Source: Streptosporangiaceae bacterium
GTDB taxonomy: Bacteria; Actinomycetota; Actinomycetes; Streptosporangiales; Streptosporangiaceae
Length of the DNA: 64,000 nt
Direction of reading: 5' to 3'
Assembly: GCA_025964695.1 (NCBI GenBank)
Contig: JAOPYK010000098.1
Span: 1 to 64,000, forward strand
The notes below the pieces were generated by a model. That model did not search any database. It saw only the letters and a list, made by a program, of their open reading frames with translations, and had not been told where the DNA came from. Each line of letters begins with the position of its first letter. Position 1 is the first letter of the stretch. Of this stretch, positions 16,793-25,610 are shown one piece after another. The translations under genes and the position numbers were made by a program.

Positions 16793-17329
16793 TCACCGCG
16801 TCCTGCGGACGGGAGAGGCCCAGTCGCCACAGCCGCTGCGGGGCCACAGGAAGGCGTAGAAGAGCAGCAGGGCGCCGGCCACCACTGTGGCCAGACCCGT
16901 GGCGCCCAGGGCCGTGCCGGCCGCTCGTGAACCCGTGAGGGGCAGCTTTCGCGGCCGGCCGGTGCCGGGGGCCGGCGCGGCGGCCGGCCCGCAGCCGGCC
17001 GTGCGGGTGGCGGCCGCGACCGTACGATTCGCGGCGACGACCTTGATCGCTGTCGGTACGCCCCGGGCCAGTGAGACCTCGTTGTGGACCTCCGCGCCGG
17101 GTGGGATGATCTCGGTGCGCAGAAAGAGGCCCCCGGTGTAGAGCGTGTAGGACCGGCCCTGCCCGGTGTCGCCGTTGTGCACCGTGACTTCGGCGTACCG
17201 CCACGGGCAGCGCGCCTGGCCGATCGTCGCGGTCACCGCCGAGGCGGAGACCGATGATGTGGACGACGGCGTGACCGCCGGCATCACCGGTGGCCCCGGC
17301 AGCCAGAACAATGCGAGCGCGAACAGCAC
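16793..17329 (-). CDS. Secreted LPLTG-motif surface protein
   Basis: 178 aa with an N-terminal hydrophobic stretch LFALALFWLPGPPVMPAV (signal peptide), an extracytoplasmic domain with two Cys, an Ala/Pro linker (AAAPAPGTGRPRK), then LPLTGSRAAG followed by a hydrophobic segment (LGATGLATVVAGALLLFYAFLWP) and an Arg-rich tail. That arrangement is a sortase cell-wall sorting signal. Its layout parallels the next gene, so the two may be paralogues. No sortase gene lies in the window. Ligand or role unknown. Confidence 0.7.
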   Translation of the reverse strand: MLFALALFWLPGPPVMPAVTPSSTSSVSASAVTATIGQARCPWRYAEVTVHNGDTGQGRSYTLYTGGLFLRTEIIPPGAEVHNEVSLARGVPTAIKVVAANRTVAAATRTAGCGPAAAPAPGTGRPRKLPLTGSRAAGTALGATGLATVVAGALLLFYAFLWPRSGCGDWASPVRRTR

Positions 17330-17392
17330 GGATTCCCCCCGAAATATCCGTTCTCTCCCGCGGGGCCTACCCGCTGCGCACGACCGGGACGC

Positions 17393-18166
17393 CTAGTCGG
17401 AGCCCTTCTTGGCGGAGTTCTGGGGGGACTTGCGGCCGCCGGCGAACATGTTGTCCCTGCGGCGCGGCCAGATGCCGCCCCACCAGAAGATGATGACACC
17501 CGTGATCATCGCCGCCACGCCGGTCGCGATCCTCGCGTAGAGCTGGGCGCTCTCCGGGCCGGTGTGCGGCAGCTTCGTGGCCGGTGTCTTGCGCGCCGGC
17601 GTCTTGGCCGTGCAGTCCGCGGTGCGGGTGACGCTGCGGATGGGCTTGTTCCGGTAGGTCACCGCGATCTTGGTCACCTGGCCCTCCTTGAGGGTCAGCG
17701 GATTGCTGCGGGTGCCCAGCGGGCCGACGCGGTCGGCCAGGGCGACCTGGCCGTCCTGCTCGATCGTGTAGTCCTCAGTGCCGCTGCCGCTGTTGGTGAC
17801 CTTCACCGTGATCTCGGGCCCGGGGCAGCGGACCGCCGAGACGGTGGCCTTGAGCGGGATGACGGTGGGCGCCGTGGGGGTGACCGTGGCCGTCGGGGTC
17901 ACGTGACTCGGGGTGGGGTGCACGGTCTTGGTGGGCTGATGGGTCGGTGCCGTGGTCGGGGCGGAGGTCTTCGCGGTGGCGCTGGCCTTCGCCGAGGCCT
18001 GTGGAGTCGCGCCGGCCGTCGTGGTGGCCGTCGGGGTCAGGGTGCTGCTCGATGCGGGGGTGCTGGCCGCCCGTGAGGACGACGCCGAGCGGGTCAGCGC
18101 GGGGATCGCGATGAGCGCCCCGATCACGAAGAACACCGCTGCGATGATGACCCTCGGCAACTGCAT
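17393..18166 (-). CDS. Secreted LPHTG-motif surface protein with Ser/Thr-rich stalk
   Basis: 257 aa from the ATG at 18166, preceded by GGGAGG. An N-terminal hydrophobic segment (VIIAAVFFVIGALIAIPAL) is followed by a long Thr/Ala/Pro/Ser-rich stalk, likely extended and O-glycosylated. Next comes a beta-rich domain (ITVKVTNSGSGTEDYTIEQD) and LPHTGPESAQ followed by a hydrophobic segment and a basic tail, a sortase-type signal. It shares its TVSAVRCPG...T-TADC Cys spacing pattern with the neighbouring LPLTG protein. Same strand, 63-bp gap. Confidence 0.75.
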   Translation of the reverse strand: MQLPRVIIAAVFFVIGALIAIPALTRSASSSRAASTPASSSTLTPTATTTAGATPQASAKASATAKTSAPTTAPTHQPTKTVHPTPSHVTPTATVTPTAPTVIPLKATVSAVRCPGPEITVKVTNSGSGTEDYTIEQDGQVALADRVGPLGTRSNPLTLKEGQVTKIAVTYRNKPIRSVTRTADCTAKTPARKTPATKLPHTGPESAQLYARIATGVAAMITGVIIFWWGGIWPRRRDNMFAGGRKSPQNSAKKGSD

Positions 18167-18324
18167 GCGTCCTCCCGATGGCCCACCACCGTCATGGGTT
18201 CCTGTGGACAACCTAGATCATTTTTTACCTACGCCCGCATTCTGCCGATTACCCAGCGGCAAGAAGTCCCTAACGCGATAACTCGGTGGGCCCTGGACGG
18301 GCGGCACCCCGCATGATGGGGTCC

Positions 18325-18909
18325 ATGCACGACGCCATCGCGGTGGGCCGCCTTCTGGTAGCGACCCCTCTGCTCGAAGACCCGAACTTCCGGCGCAGCG
18401 TCGTCCTGCTGGTCGAGCACGACGAGCGCGAGGGCACCATCGGCGTGGTGCTCAACCGTCCCACCGAGGTGCCGGTCGAGCAGGTGCTGCCGACCTGGTC
18501 TGGGCTGGTGACCGGGCCGTCCGTCGTGTTCCAGGGCGGCCCGGTGGCGCTCGACACGGCACTGGCACTGGCCCGCATGACGAGCGGGAACGGTGGGACC
18601 GGGCCGGTCGGCTGGCGGCCGCTGGACGGCCCGCCGGCCGTCGCGCGGGTCGGGCTGGTGAATCTGGACACTTCCCCGGATCTGGTCGCGGCCGACATGG
18701 CGCAGTTCCGCGTCTTCGCCGGCTACGCGGGCTGGAGCGATGGCCAGCTTCGGTCAGAGGTCGAGGAGGGCGCGTGGTACGTGGTGCCGGCCGTACCGGG
18801 CGATGTCTTCATCGAAGATCCCGGGCATCTCTGGCAGACGGTGCTGCGCCGGCAGGGCGGCGAACTCGCCTTCGTCGCCACTTTCCCCGACGACCCGAGT
18901 CTTAACTAA
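18325..18909 (+). CDS. YqgE/AlgH family protein
   Basis: 194 aa of the conserved YqgE/AlgH fold (DUF179). Typical blocks are GRLLVATPLLEDPNFRRSVVLLVEHD, GTIGVVLNRPTEVPVEQVLP, VVFQGGPVALDTAL, FRVFAGYAGWSDGQLRSEVEEGAWYVV and ILxxP-like VPGDVFIEDPGHLWQTVLRR. The molecular function of the family is not established; AlgH was linked to alginate regulation in Pseudomonas. The start is chosen at MHDAIAVGRLL; nearby ATGs at 18313 and 18316 are alternatives. It is followed after 9 nt by the DUF3039 gene. Confidence 0.88.
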   Translation: MHDAIAVGRLLVATPLLEDPNFRRSVVLLVEHDEREGTIGVVLNRPTEVPVEQVLPTWSGLVTGPSVVFQGGPVALDTALALARMTSGNGGTGPVGWRPLDGPPAVARVGLVNLDTSPDLVAADMAQFRVFAGYAGWSDGQLRSEVEEGAWYVVPAVPGDVFIEDPGHLWQTVLRRQGGELAFVATFPDDPSLN

Positions 18910-18912
18910 ACT
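18907..18912 (+). promoter_or_regulatory. TAAACT -10 box for a leaderless DUF3039 transcript
   Basis: TAAACT fits the actinobacterial TAnnnT -10 consensus and ends 6 nt before the GTG start at 18919, the spacing expected when the mRNA begins at the start codon. It overlaps the YqgE stop codon. No Shine-Dalgarno sequence is visible. Confidence 0.5.
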
Positions 18913-18918
18913 GTCGGC

Positions 18919-19164
18919 GTGAGCACCAAGATCCTCCCAGAGAGCGATACCCGGCCCGACCTCTCGCATGGCGACGGGGACCACGAACGGTTCGCGCACT
19001 ATGTCAAGAAGGCAAAGATCACGGAGAGTGCCGTAACGGGCACCCCGGTGATCGCGCTGTGCGGCAAGGTTTGGGTACCCAACCGTGACCCGAAGAAGTA
19101 TCCCGTCTGCCCGGAGTGCAAAGAGATCTTCGAAGGCATGCCGCAAGGCGGCGGCAAGGAATAA
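18919..19164 (+). CDS. DUF3039 domain-containing protein
   Basis: 81 aa, GTG start. The conserved core is ERFAHYVKKAKITESAVTGTPVIALCGKVWVPNRDPKKYPVCPECKEIF; CGK and CPEC give three to four possible metal-binding Cys. The family is restricted to Actinobacteria and has no assigned function. It commonly sits near a YqgE gene and a DEAD/DEAH helicase, as here. A TAAACT box 6 nt upstream suggests leaderless translation. Confidence 0.88.
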   Translation: MSTKILPESDTRPDLSHGDGDHERFAHYVKKAKITESAVTGTPVIALCGKVWVPNRDPKKYPVCPECKEIFEGMPQGGGKE

Positions 19165-19231
19165 CCTGGGCAGTCACACTGGGTGACGGTGCGGCTGCTC
19201 TGCATACAAGCCGTCTTAGTTCGGGGGAATC

Positions 19232-20197
19232 ATGAGGCGGCGAGGTCTTTTTGTCATGCTCGGGGTGGCGGCGACGATCATTGGTCCGGTGCCCGGAACA
19301 CGCCATATCTCGGCTGAGCGGGCGGCCGCGCCGGCGTGCCGGACCTCGGGACGCTCATCGAGGCTCGCGCACGGGATCATCCGGGATCGCGAGTCCCTCT
19401 CCCGCGCGCAGGTGGCCGGTCTCATGGACGATCTGCGCCGCACGCTGCTAGGCCGGTTCGGCGAGTCCGACGAACGCCGGCTGGCCGCCCGGCTGCCGGG
19501 CACGGTCGAGGTGCCGGTGCGCTTCCACGTGATCGCCTCGGGCGACCAGGGGCGGCTGTCGCGGGCCGAGGTCGACGGGCAGATCGCCGCACTCAACGCG
19601 GCGTACTCCGGGCGGACCGGCGGTGCGGACACCGGAGTGTCCTTTCGGCTGATCGCCGTGGATGTGACCAACAACGCCGACTGGTTCGCCGCACCCCGGC
19701 GCTACGAGGGACCACTGAAGACCGCGCTGCGCCGCGGTGGTCCCGGCACACTCAACCTCTACAGCGCGGCGGTCGGCAGCGACATCCTCGGCGTCTCGAC
19801 GTTCCCGCAGTGGTACAGCCTGCGGCCGGTGCTCGACGGAGTCATGATCGACTACCGCAGCATCCCGGGTGGGAGCAATCCCCGCTTCAACCGTGGATAC
19901 ACGGCGGTCCACGAGGTGGGGCACTGGCTCGGGCTCCTGCACACGTTCGAGAACGGCTGTGTGAGCCCGGGTGACGCGGTGGACGACACTCCGTACGAAG
20001 GGCTGCCCACCCAGGGTTGCCCGATGGTCAAGGACACCTGCTGGGCGCCCGGGACCGACCCGGTGCACAACTTCATGGACTACGGCTTCGACGCCTGCAT
20101 GAACCAGTTCACGGCCGGCCAGGGCAGCCGGATCCGCGCGGTCTGGGCGGCCTACCGCGGGCAGGGGACCGACGCGGCGCGGGCAACGGACAGGTGA
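19232..20197 (+). CDS. Secreted M43 (pappalysin-type) zinc metalloprotease
   Basis: 321 aa. An N-terminal basic and hydrophobic segment (RRRGLFVMLGVAATIIG) is probably a signal peptide. A propeptide-like region ends near PVRFHVIASGDQGRLS, followed by the catalytic domain. Its zinc motif HEVGHWLGLLHTF is HExxHxxGxxH, and the Met-turn is NFMDYGFDACMNQFT. Cys pairs (ENGCVSPGD, QGCPMVKDTCW) match the disulphides of bacterial M43B peptidases. GGGGGA lies just before the ATG. It presumably acts outside the cell; natural substrate unknown. Confidence 0.9.
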   Translation: MRRRGLFVMLGVAATIIGPVPGTRHISAERAAAPACRTSGRSSRLAHGIIRDRESLSRAQVAGLMDDLRRTLLGRFGESDERRLAARLPGTVEVPVRFHVIASGDQGRLSRAEVDGQIAALNAAYSGRTGGADTGVSFRLIAVDVTNNADWFAAPRRYEGPLKTALRRGGPGTLNLYSAAVGSDILGVSTFPQWYSLRPVLDGVMIDYRSIPGGSNPRFNRGYTAVHEVGHWLGLLHTFENGCVSPGDAVDDTPYEGLPTQGCPMVKDTCWAPGTDPVHNFMDYGFDACMNQFTAGQGSRIRAVWAAYRGQGTDAARATDR

Positions 20198-20345
20198 GGC
20201 CCCGGGTGTGATGTCCGCCTCTTCCGCGGGTGCCCCGGGCACCCGCGGACCGGGCATCGGCCGATAACACGGCACTGACGGGTTTGCTGGGACCTTCGTG
20301 CGGTCGGCACGTCCTGTCGGTGGGGGTCGGTAACCTTCCAATACC

Positions 20346-22148
20346 GTGAGCACCTTCGCCGCATCGAGCATGCCCCCAGCCTTCCCGGAGAGGGCCGCCT
20401 GGGGGACCGCCCCGTCCCTGCGCGCCTGGCAGCAGCAGGCTCTAGAGATCTATTTCCGGGAGCCTGGCAGCGGCCGCTCCCCGGACGCGAGCGACGGTCC
20501 CGGCCAGGGCAACGGGCCGCGTGACTTCCTCACCGTCGCCACGCCCGGCGCGGGCAAGACGACCTTCGCGTTGCGGCTCGCCCGGGAACTGCTGGAGCGG
20601 CGGATCGTCGCGGGGATCACCGTCGTCTGCCCCACCGAGCACCTCAAGCGGCAGTGGGCCGAGGCGGCCGCCCGGGTCGGCATCAAGATCGACCCTGAGT
20701 TCCAGAACGCGCAAGGGCGCACCGCCCGCGACTTCCACGGCGTCGCGGTCACCTACGCCACGGTCGCCGCCCGGCCGATGCTGCACCGCAACCGCACCGA
20801 GGCCCGCAAGACCCTGGTGATCCTTGACGAGGTGCACCACGCCGGTGACGGGTTGTCCTGGGGTGACGCGATCCGCGAGGCCTTCGAGCCGGCGGTCCGC
20901 AGGCTGGGGCTGAGCGGCACACCGTTCCGCACCGACATCAACCCCATCCCGTTCGTGGAGTACGAGGAAGGACCCGACGGGATCAGGCGCAGCAGCGCCG
21001 ACTACACCTACGGCTACGGCCCGGCGCTGGCGGACGGGGTCGTCCGTCCCGTCATCTTCCTCGCGTACGCGGGGGAGATGCGGTGGCGCACCCGTGCCGG
21101 GGACGAGATCACCGCCACGCTGGGGGAGCCGCTGACCCAGGACCAGACCGCGCAGGCCTGGCGGGCGGCGCTCGACCCCAAGGGAGACTGGATCCGCCAG
21201 GTGATAGCCGCGGCGGACAAGCGGCTGACCGAGGTGCGCCGGGGGGTGCCCGACGCCGGCGGCATGGTGATCGCGACCGACCATGAGACGGCACGGGCGT
21301 ACGCCAAGATGATCCGCGGCGTGAGCGGGCAGGGCGCCACCGTCGTGCTGTCGGATGACCCGAACGCCAGCAAGAAGATCAAGCAGTTCAGCGTGTCCGA
21401 GGACCGGTGGCTGGTGGCCGTCCGCATGGTCTCGGAAGGGGTCGACATCCCGCGGCTGTCCGTGGGCGTCTACGCCACCAGCACCTCCACGCCGCTGTTC
21501 TTCGCCCAGGCGATCGGCCGGTTCGTCCGGTCCCGGCGGCGCGGGGAGACCGCCTCGGTGTTCCTGCCCTCGGTGCCGACCCTCATGGGGCACGCGTCCG
21601 AGATGGAGACCGAGCGCGACCACGTGCTGGACCGGCCGAGGCGCGAGGACGGCCTCGACGACGACCTGCTCGCCGAGGCCAACCGGCAGCACGACAACCC
21701 CGACGTGGGCGAGGAACTCGAGTTCGAGACCGTCGAGGCCTCCGCCACGTTCGACCGGGTGCTCTACGACGGGGGCGAGTTCGGGACGCACGCCGAGTCC
21801 GGCTCAGCCGAGGAGCAGGAGTTTCTCGGCATTCCCGGCCTGCTCGAGCCGGAGCAGGTGACGCAGCTGCTGCGCCAGCGGCAGGCCGGGCAGCTGGCCG
21901 CTCAGCGCAAGCTGCGCGGCCGGGGCGCACCGGAGCCGGAACGCACCGCCGCAGAGGACCTGCAGGCGCTGCGCAAGGAGCTCAACGGCTTGGTCGGGGC
22001 CTGGAACCACCGCACCGGCCAGCCGCACGGGGTCATCCACAATGAGCTGCGCCGCACTTGCGGTGGTCCGCCGGCCGCCCAGGCCTCGGGCGACGACCTC
22101 CGCAAGCGCATCGCCAAGATCCGGGACTGGGCGGCGAAAAGGAGTTAG
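20346..22148 (+). CDS. DEAD/DEAH-box superfamily 2 helicase
   Basis: 600 aa, GTG start. Motif I is VATPGAGKTTFALRLA, motif II DEVHHAGDGLSWGDAI, motif III LGLSGTPFRTD, motif V MVSEGVDIPRLSVGVYAT and motif VI AQAIGRFVRSRRRGE. This is an SF2 core like that of actinobacterial radD-type or conserved single-copy helicases. The C-terminal 200 residues are charged and include LRKELNGLVGAWNHRTGQPHGVIHNELRR, a tail also seen in actinomycete orthologues. DNA or RNA substrate is not determinable. TAACCT lies 9 nt before the GTG. Its stop overlaps the opposing small gene by 4 nt. Confidence 0.88.
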   Translation: MSTFAASSMPPAFPERAAWGTAPSLRAWQQQALEIYFREPGSGRSPDASDGPGQGNGPRDFLTVATPGAGKTTFALRLARELLERRIVAGITVVCPTEHLKRQWAEAAARVGIKIDPEFQNAQGRTARDFHGVAVTYATVAARPMLHRNRTEARKTLVILDEVHHAGDGLSWGDAIREAFEPAVRRLGLSGTPFRTDINPIPFVEYEEGPDGIRRSSADYTYGYGPALADGVVRPVIFLAYAGEMRWRTRAGDEITATLGEPLTQDQTAQAWRAALDPKGDWIRQVIAAADKRLTEVRRGVPDAGGMVIATDHETARAYAKMIRGVSGQGATVVLSDDPNASKKIKQFSVSEDRWLVAVRMVSEGVDIPRLSVGVYATSTSTPLFFAQAIGRFVRSRRRGETASVFLPSVPTLMGHASEMETERDHVLDRPRREDGLDDDLLAEANRQHDNPDVGEELEFETVEASATFDRVLYDGGEFGTHAESGSAEEQEFLGIPGLLEPEQVTQLLRQRQAGQLAAQRKLRGRGAPEPERTAAEDLQALRKELNGLVGAWNHRTGQPHGVIHNELRRTCGGPPAAQASGDDLRKRIAKIRDWAAKRS

Positions 22149-22315
22149 GCGCCCTTTTCCGGCTCCACCTTGTCCCACACAACGATCAGCAAGGTCGCGA
22201 CGGGGCCGATCAACACGGAGATGAACCACCATCTCAGGCCGCTGCGGTTCTTGGACTGCGCCAGGCCCGCGTTGATGAGGCTCAGCGCGCCCCAGCCCAC
22301 GCCGTAATCATGCAT
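22145..22315 (-). CDS. Small hypothetical membrane protein
   Basis: About 56 aa from the ATG at 22315 (MHDYGVGWGALSLINAGL), supported by AAAAGGGGA upstream. One hydrophobic segment WWFISVLIGPVATLLIVVW is followed by a charged tail ending in KGA. The track start at 22342 is less likely because the purine-rich site would then lie inside the gene. It resembles small actinobacterial proteins with a conserved PVATLLIVV-type helix. Function unknown. Confidence 0.55.
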   Translation of the reverse strand: MHDYGVGWGALSLINAGLAQSKNRSGLRWWFISVLIGPVATLLIVVWDKVEPEKGA

Positions 22316-22397
22316 GTGATCCCCTTTTCCGAGTCGCCGCATGATGGTACGGCCGTCGTCAGGCCAGGGTGAAGCGGGATGAACGTGACCGGTCCGG

Positions 22398-22940
22398 TCA
22401 GTCTCCGTTCAGGCCGAGCTCTTCGATGATCTTCTGTACGGTTCGCGCCGGAGGGCCCTCGGACGCGGAGACGCACAGGGCGTGCTCGTCCGGCTCGGGT
22501 GGCTCGAGATCATCGAGCTGGCTCTCCAGCAGCTTGGCCGGGAAGAAGTGCCCATGCCGGGCGGCCATCCGCCGGATGAGCACCTCGCGGTCGACGTCGA
22601 GATAAACGAGTGCCACCTTGGGGCGGCGGAGCACGTCCCGGTATTTCCTCTTGAGCGCCGAGCAGGTCACCACGGCCGGCGTGCCGGTGGCGAGGTGCTC
22701 GTCGATCCAGTCGGCGATCCGTTGCAGCCAGGGCCAGCGGTCCTCGTCGGTGAGGGGCTGCCCCGATCGCATCTTCTCCAGGTTGGACTCCGGGTGGAAG
22801 TCGTCGGCCTCGGCGTACTCCCAGCCCAGGCGGCCGGCCAGCATTCCTCCGATGGTGGTCTTGCCGCTGCCGGAGACGCCCATCACCAAGATGATGGTCG
22901 GCTTCGTGGTCCGCTCTGCATCTGTCACGGCGAAGTGCAT
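22398..22940 (-). CDS. gntK: Gluconokinase
   Basis: 180 aa; phosphorylates D-gluconate to 6-phosphogluconate for the pentose phosphate pathway. The P-loop is MGVSGSGKTTIGGMLA. EYAEADDFHPESNLEKMRSGQPLTDEDRWPWL is the GntK substrate region, VTCSALKRKYRDVLR is the conserved core and HFFPAKLLESQLDDLEPPE the lid. All hallmark blocks are intact and the length is typical. It has no gluconate permease or GntR regulator beside it, so it may be an orphan supplied by another uptake system. Confidence 0.93.
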   Translation of the reverse strand: MHFAVTDAERTTKPTIILVMGVSGSGKTTIGGMLAGRLGWEYAEADDFHPESNLEKMRSGQPLTDEDRWPWLQRIADWIDEHLATGTPAVVTCSALKRKYRDVLRRPKVALVYLDVDREVLIRRMAARHGHFFPAKLLESQLDDLEPPEPDEHALCVSASEGPPARTVQKIIEELGLNGD

Positions 22941-22964
22941 ACCCGGTTTGAGGTGTTGATCACT

Positions 22965-23543
22965 CTATGACCGGACCACTGGTTCACCGGAGAGCTCGAC
23001 ACCCTCGGCGCGGAGCTCGGTCAGGGCCCGGCCGGTGGTCTCCTCGGCCACCCCGGCCGTGAGGTCCAGCAGCACCTTGGCCCGGAAGCCGGCTCTGGCC
23101 GCGTCGGTCGCGGTGGCGCGCACGCAGTGGTCGGTGGCGATGCCCACCACGTCCACGGTGTCCACGTCGCGCTCGCGCAGCCAGTCGCCCAGTGGCACCT
23201 CGTCGGCCGACGATCCTTCGAAGCCGCTGTAGGCGGCCGCATCACGGCCCTTGCTGAACACGGTCTCGATGGGGGCCAGCGCCAGGTTCGGGTGGAAGTC
23301 CGCACCCGGCGTGCCGATCACGCAGTGCGGCGGCCAGGTGTGCTCGAAGTCCGGCTCGGCGGAGAAATGGTCACCGGGGTCGAAGTGGAAGTCGCGGGTG
23401 GCCACGATGTGCGCGTAGTCGTCGCGGTGCTTGGCGACGTAGTCCGAGATCGCCGTGGCGACCCCCGCGCCGCCGCCCACGGGCAGCGACCCTCCCTCGC
23501 AGAAATCGTTCTGTACGTCCACGATGATCAGTGCGCGGTTCAT
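22965..23543 (-). CDS. pncA: Nicotinamidase (isochorismatase-fold)
   Basis: 192 aa; deamidates nicotinamide to nicotinate for NAD salvage (also the pyrazinamide activator in mycobacteria). Catalytic residues are visible: Asp in IIVDVQNDF, Lys in VFSKGRD and Cys in IATDHCVRATA. Metal ligands fit RDFHFDPGDHF. Full length with a standard N-terminus. Its product feeds nicotinate phosphoribosyltransferase, encoded two genes upstream on the same strand, with a MarR regulator between them. Confidence 0.93.
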   Translation of the reverse strand: MNRALIIVDVQNDFCEGGSLPVGGGAGVATAISDYVAKHRDDYAHIVATRDFHFDPGDHFSAEPDFEHTWPPHCVIGTPGADFHPNLALAPIETVFSKGRDAAAYSGFEGSSADEVPLGDWLRERDVDTVDVVGIATDHCVRATATDAARAGFRAKVLLDLTAGVAEETTGRALTELRAEGVELSGEPVVRS

Positions 23544-23665
23544 CAGGTGCTCCCTGAGGCGTGGGGCAGCGGCCCTCGCCTGTTCTCGCGGAATTCGTCC
23601 TGCACGGACGCTACCTCACGGCTCCGCGACTGTTGAGCCGGTCACGCCGACCGGCCCGCGGACCG

Positions 23666-24157
23666 TCACCGGCCGGGTGTCCCGGGGTGCGGCGAGCGCG
23701 AGAGCCCCGGCAGCGCCAGCGAACGCAACTGAGGGATCAGAAGGCCGGGGTGGGCGGCCTGGCGGAAATAGTCGCGATCCGCCGCCTCGACCTCCTCGAT
23801 GGCCCGCAGCGCGACCGTACGCCCGGCCTGGGTGACGTGCAACCGCTTCACCCTGGAGTCCGCCGGATCGGCCGTGCGGTCGATCAGCCCCTTGCCTTCG
23901 AGGGTCCGCACGACCTGGGAGGTCATCATCGCGTCTGTCCCCGCGTGATCGGCGAGTTCCCGCTGGCTGGGCGGCTCCCCGTTCTTGCCCAGCCACCAGG
24001 CGCTCGCCAGCAGCACGAACTGGACGTGGGTCAGCCCGAGCGGCTTCAGCGCGGCGGTGATGCTCCGCTGCCAGCGGAGGGTGGCGTGCCAGAGCAGGAA
24101 CCCCGGGCTTGATTCCCACGATGAGGATGCGGGCATGCACCAACTATATGCGCGCAT
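23666..24157 (-). CDS. MarR-family transcriptional regulator
   Basis: 163 aa winged-helix regulator. Dimer helices flank LTHVQFVLLASAWWLG. The recognition region is SQRELADHAGTDAMMTSQVVRTLEGKGLI and the wing RTADPADSRVKRLHVTQAG. The ATG at 24157 is supported by GGAGGA 10 nt upstream; MPASSSWES at 24136 is an alternative start. A perfect 14-bp palindrome overlaps the 24157 start, consistent with autorepression. Set between pncA and pncB, it may sense a nicotinate-related ligand (inference only). Confidence 0.88.
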   Translation of the reverse strand: MRAYSWCMPASSSWESSPGFLLWHATLRWQRSITAALKPLGLTHVQFVLLASAWWLGKNGEPPSQRELADHAGTDAMMTSQVVRTLEGKGLIDRTADPADSRVKRLHVTQAGRTVALRAIEEVEAADRDYFRQAAHPGLLIPQLRSLALPGLSRSPHPGTPGR

Positions 24158-24159
24158 AT
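24146..24159. promoter_or_regulatory. Palindrome ATATGCGCGCATAT over the marR start codon
   Basis: A perfect 14-bp inverted repeat with no spacer in an otherwise GC-rich region. On the minus strand it contains the ATG of the MarR gene. Size and position suit a MarR-dimer operator or a translation-start structure. Confidence 0.5.
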
Positions 24160-24242
24160 CAATCAGGTCCTCCAGTGGCTCGCGCGTGGTGCCGGCGAGT
24201 CACCTGGAGGGAGCGTGGAGGAGGGAGCGGGAGAGAACGGGG

Positions 24243-25574
24243 TCAGATCCGGAATTCGGTGGGGATGGCGGCGTAACCGCGGGAGAGCTGCAGGGAGTGC
24301 GGCGGGAGTTCCGCGACGGCCCGGGAGTGCCGCTCCCGGGCGGCCTTCAGCGGTTCCCGGTGCACCACCTCGCCGCCGCGGACCAGGGGGACCAGCAGTG
24401 AGCGGTCGTTCGGTCCGAGTTCGGGACGACCGGTGGAGACGATCTCCGCCTGGGCGGTGCCCGTGCCGTCGCGGTGCCGGATCGCCCACTTGCGCCCACC
24501 GATGCTGGGCTTGCCCACCGAGAGCTTGGCCACCGGCCGAAGCGGCGCGTCCGGAGTCTCGGAGTCGGCGCGGGCGACCATCTTGTAGACCAGAGCGGCG
24601 GTCGGCGCGCCGGAGCCGGTGACCAGCGAGGTGCCGACGCCGTACCCGTCCACGGGGGCCGCGGCCAGTGCCGCGATCGCGTACTCGTCGAGATCACCGG
24701 TGACGACGATCTTGGTCTCGTGGGCGCCCAGCGAGTCGAGGAGAGCACGCACCTCCCGGGCCACGACCCCCAGGTCACCGCTGTCCAGCCGTACGGCTCC
24801 CAAGGTGGGCCCGGCCAGCTCCACCGCCGTGCGGACCGCCCGCTCAACGTCATAGGTGTCGACCAGCAGCGTGGTCTCGCGGCCCGAGGAGGCCAGCTGG
24901 GCCGCGAAGGCGTGTCGCTCGCTGTCGTGCAGCAGCGTGAACGCGTGGGCGCTGGTGCCCGCCGTGGGCACGCCGTAGAGGCGGCCGGCCGCCAGGTTCG
25001 AGGTGGTGGCGAACCCCGCCAGGTAGGCCGCGCGGGCCGCGGCCACCGCGGCCATCTCATGGGTGCGCCGGGATCCCATCTCGATCAATGGGCGGTCACC
25101 GGCCGCGTGCGCCATCCGGGAGGCCGCCGCGGCGATCGCGCAGTCATGGTTGAGCACCGACAGGGCCAGCGTCTCCAGGATCACCGCCTCGGCGAACGTT
25201 CCCTCCACGACGAGGATCGGGGAGCCGGGGAAGTAGCAGTCGCCCTCGGCATAGCCCCAGATATCGCCGGAGAACCGGTAGTCCGAGAGCCAGGCGGCCG
25301 TGTCGTCGTCGACGACCCCGCTGGAGGTCAGGAACTCCAGCGTCGGCCCGTCGAAGACGAACGACTCCAGCGCGTCGAGCAGCCGTCCGGTGCCGGCGAC
25401 CACGCCGTACCGGCGTCCCGCGGGCAGGTGCCGGGCGAACACTTCGAAGACCGACCTGCGCGACGCGGTGCCGCTCTTGACGGCCCCTTGCAGCATGGTC
25501 AGCTCATAATGATCTGTGAGCAGCGAGCTTGGGACATTCACGAGTGGAACACTAGGGCTCACTGTGTGCACCAT
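24243..25574 (-). CDS. pncB: Nicotinate phosphoribosyltransferase
   Basis: 443 aa; forms nicotinate mononucleotide from nicotinate and PRPP, the entry point of the Preiss-Handler pathway. Family blocks are [12 protein letters not shown] at the N-terminus, [51 protein letters not shown] with the phosphorylatable-His region, [27 protein letters not shown], and [16 protein letters not shown] for phosphate binding. Length is typical. It diverges from clpS with only 36 bp between start codons, as in Mycobacterium tuberculosis (Rv1330c/Rv1331), and is followed on its own strand by marR and pncA. Confidence 0.94.
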   Translation of the reverse strand: MVHTVSPSVPLVNVPSSLLTDHYELTMLQGAVKSGTASRRSVFEVFARHLPAGRRYGVVAGTGRLLDALESFVFDGPTLEFLTSSGVVDDDTAAWLSDYRFSGDIWGYAEGDCYFPGSPILVVEGTFAEAVILETLALSVLNHDCAIAAAASRMAHAAGDRPLIEMGSRRTHEMAAVAAARAAYLAGFATTSNLAAGRLYGVPTAGTSAHAFTLLHDSERHAFAAQLASSGRETTLLVDTYDVERAVRTAVELAGPTLGAVRLDSGDLGVVAREVRALLDSLGAHETKIVVTGDLDEYAIAALAAAPVDGYGVGTSLVTGSGAPTAALVYKMVARADSETPDAPLRPVAKLSVGKPSIGGRKWAIRHRDGTGTAQAEIVSTGRPELGPNDRSLLVPLVRGGEVVHREPLKAARERHSRAVAELPPHSLQLSRGYAAIPTEFRI

Positions 25575-25610
25575 GGATGGGCAGGTCCATGCGGAGGAAG
25601 GGGGCTCAAG

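Noticed and set aside
15255-17204. 649-aa minus-strand ORF
   Set aside because: It is antisense to the malic enzyme and has an Arg/Gly/His-rich composition typical of high-GC shadow frames, with no recognisable domain. Similar long shadows at 1934-3163, 20442-21791, 53770-55509 and 55116-56498 were rejected for the same reason.
24474-25610. Plus-strand extension of the clpS frame over pncB (476-aa ORF)
   Set aside because: Only the last 97 residues are protein-like (ClpS). The upstream part is antisense to pncB and compositionally noise; a strong ribosome-binding site precedes the TTG at 25611.
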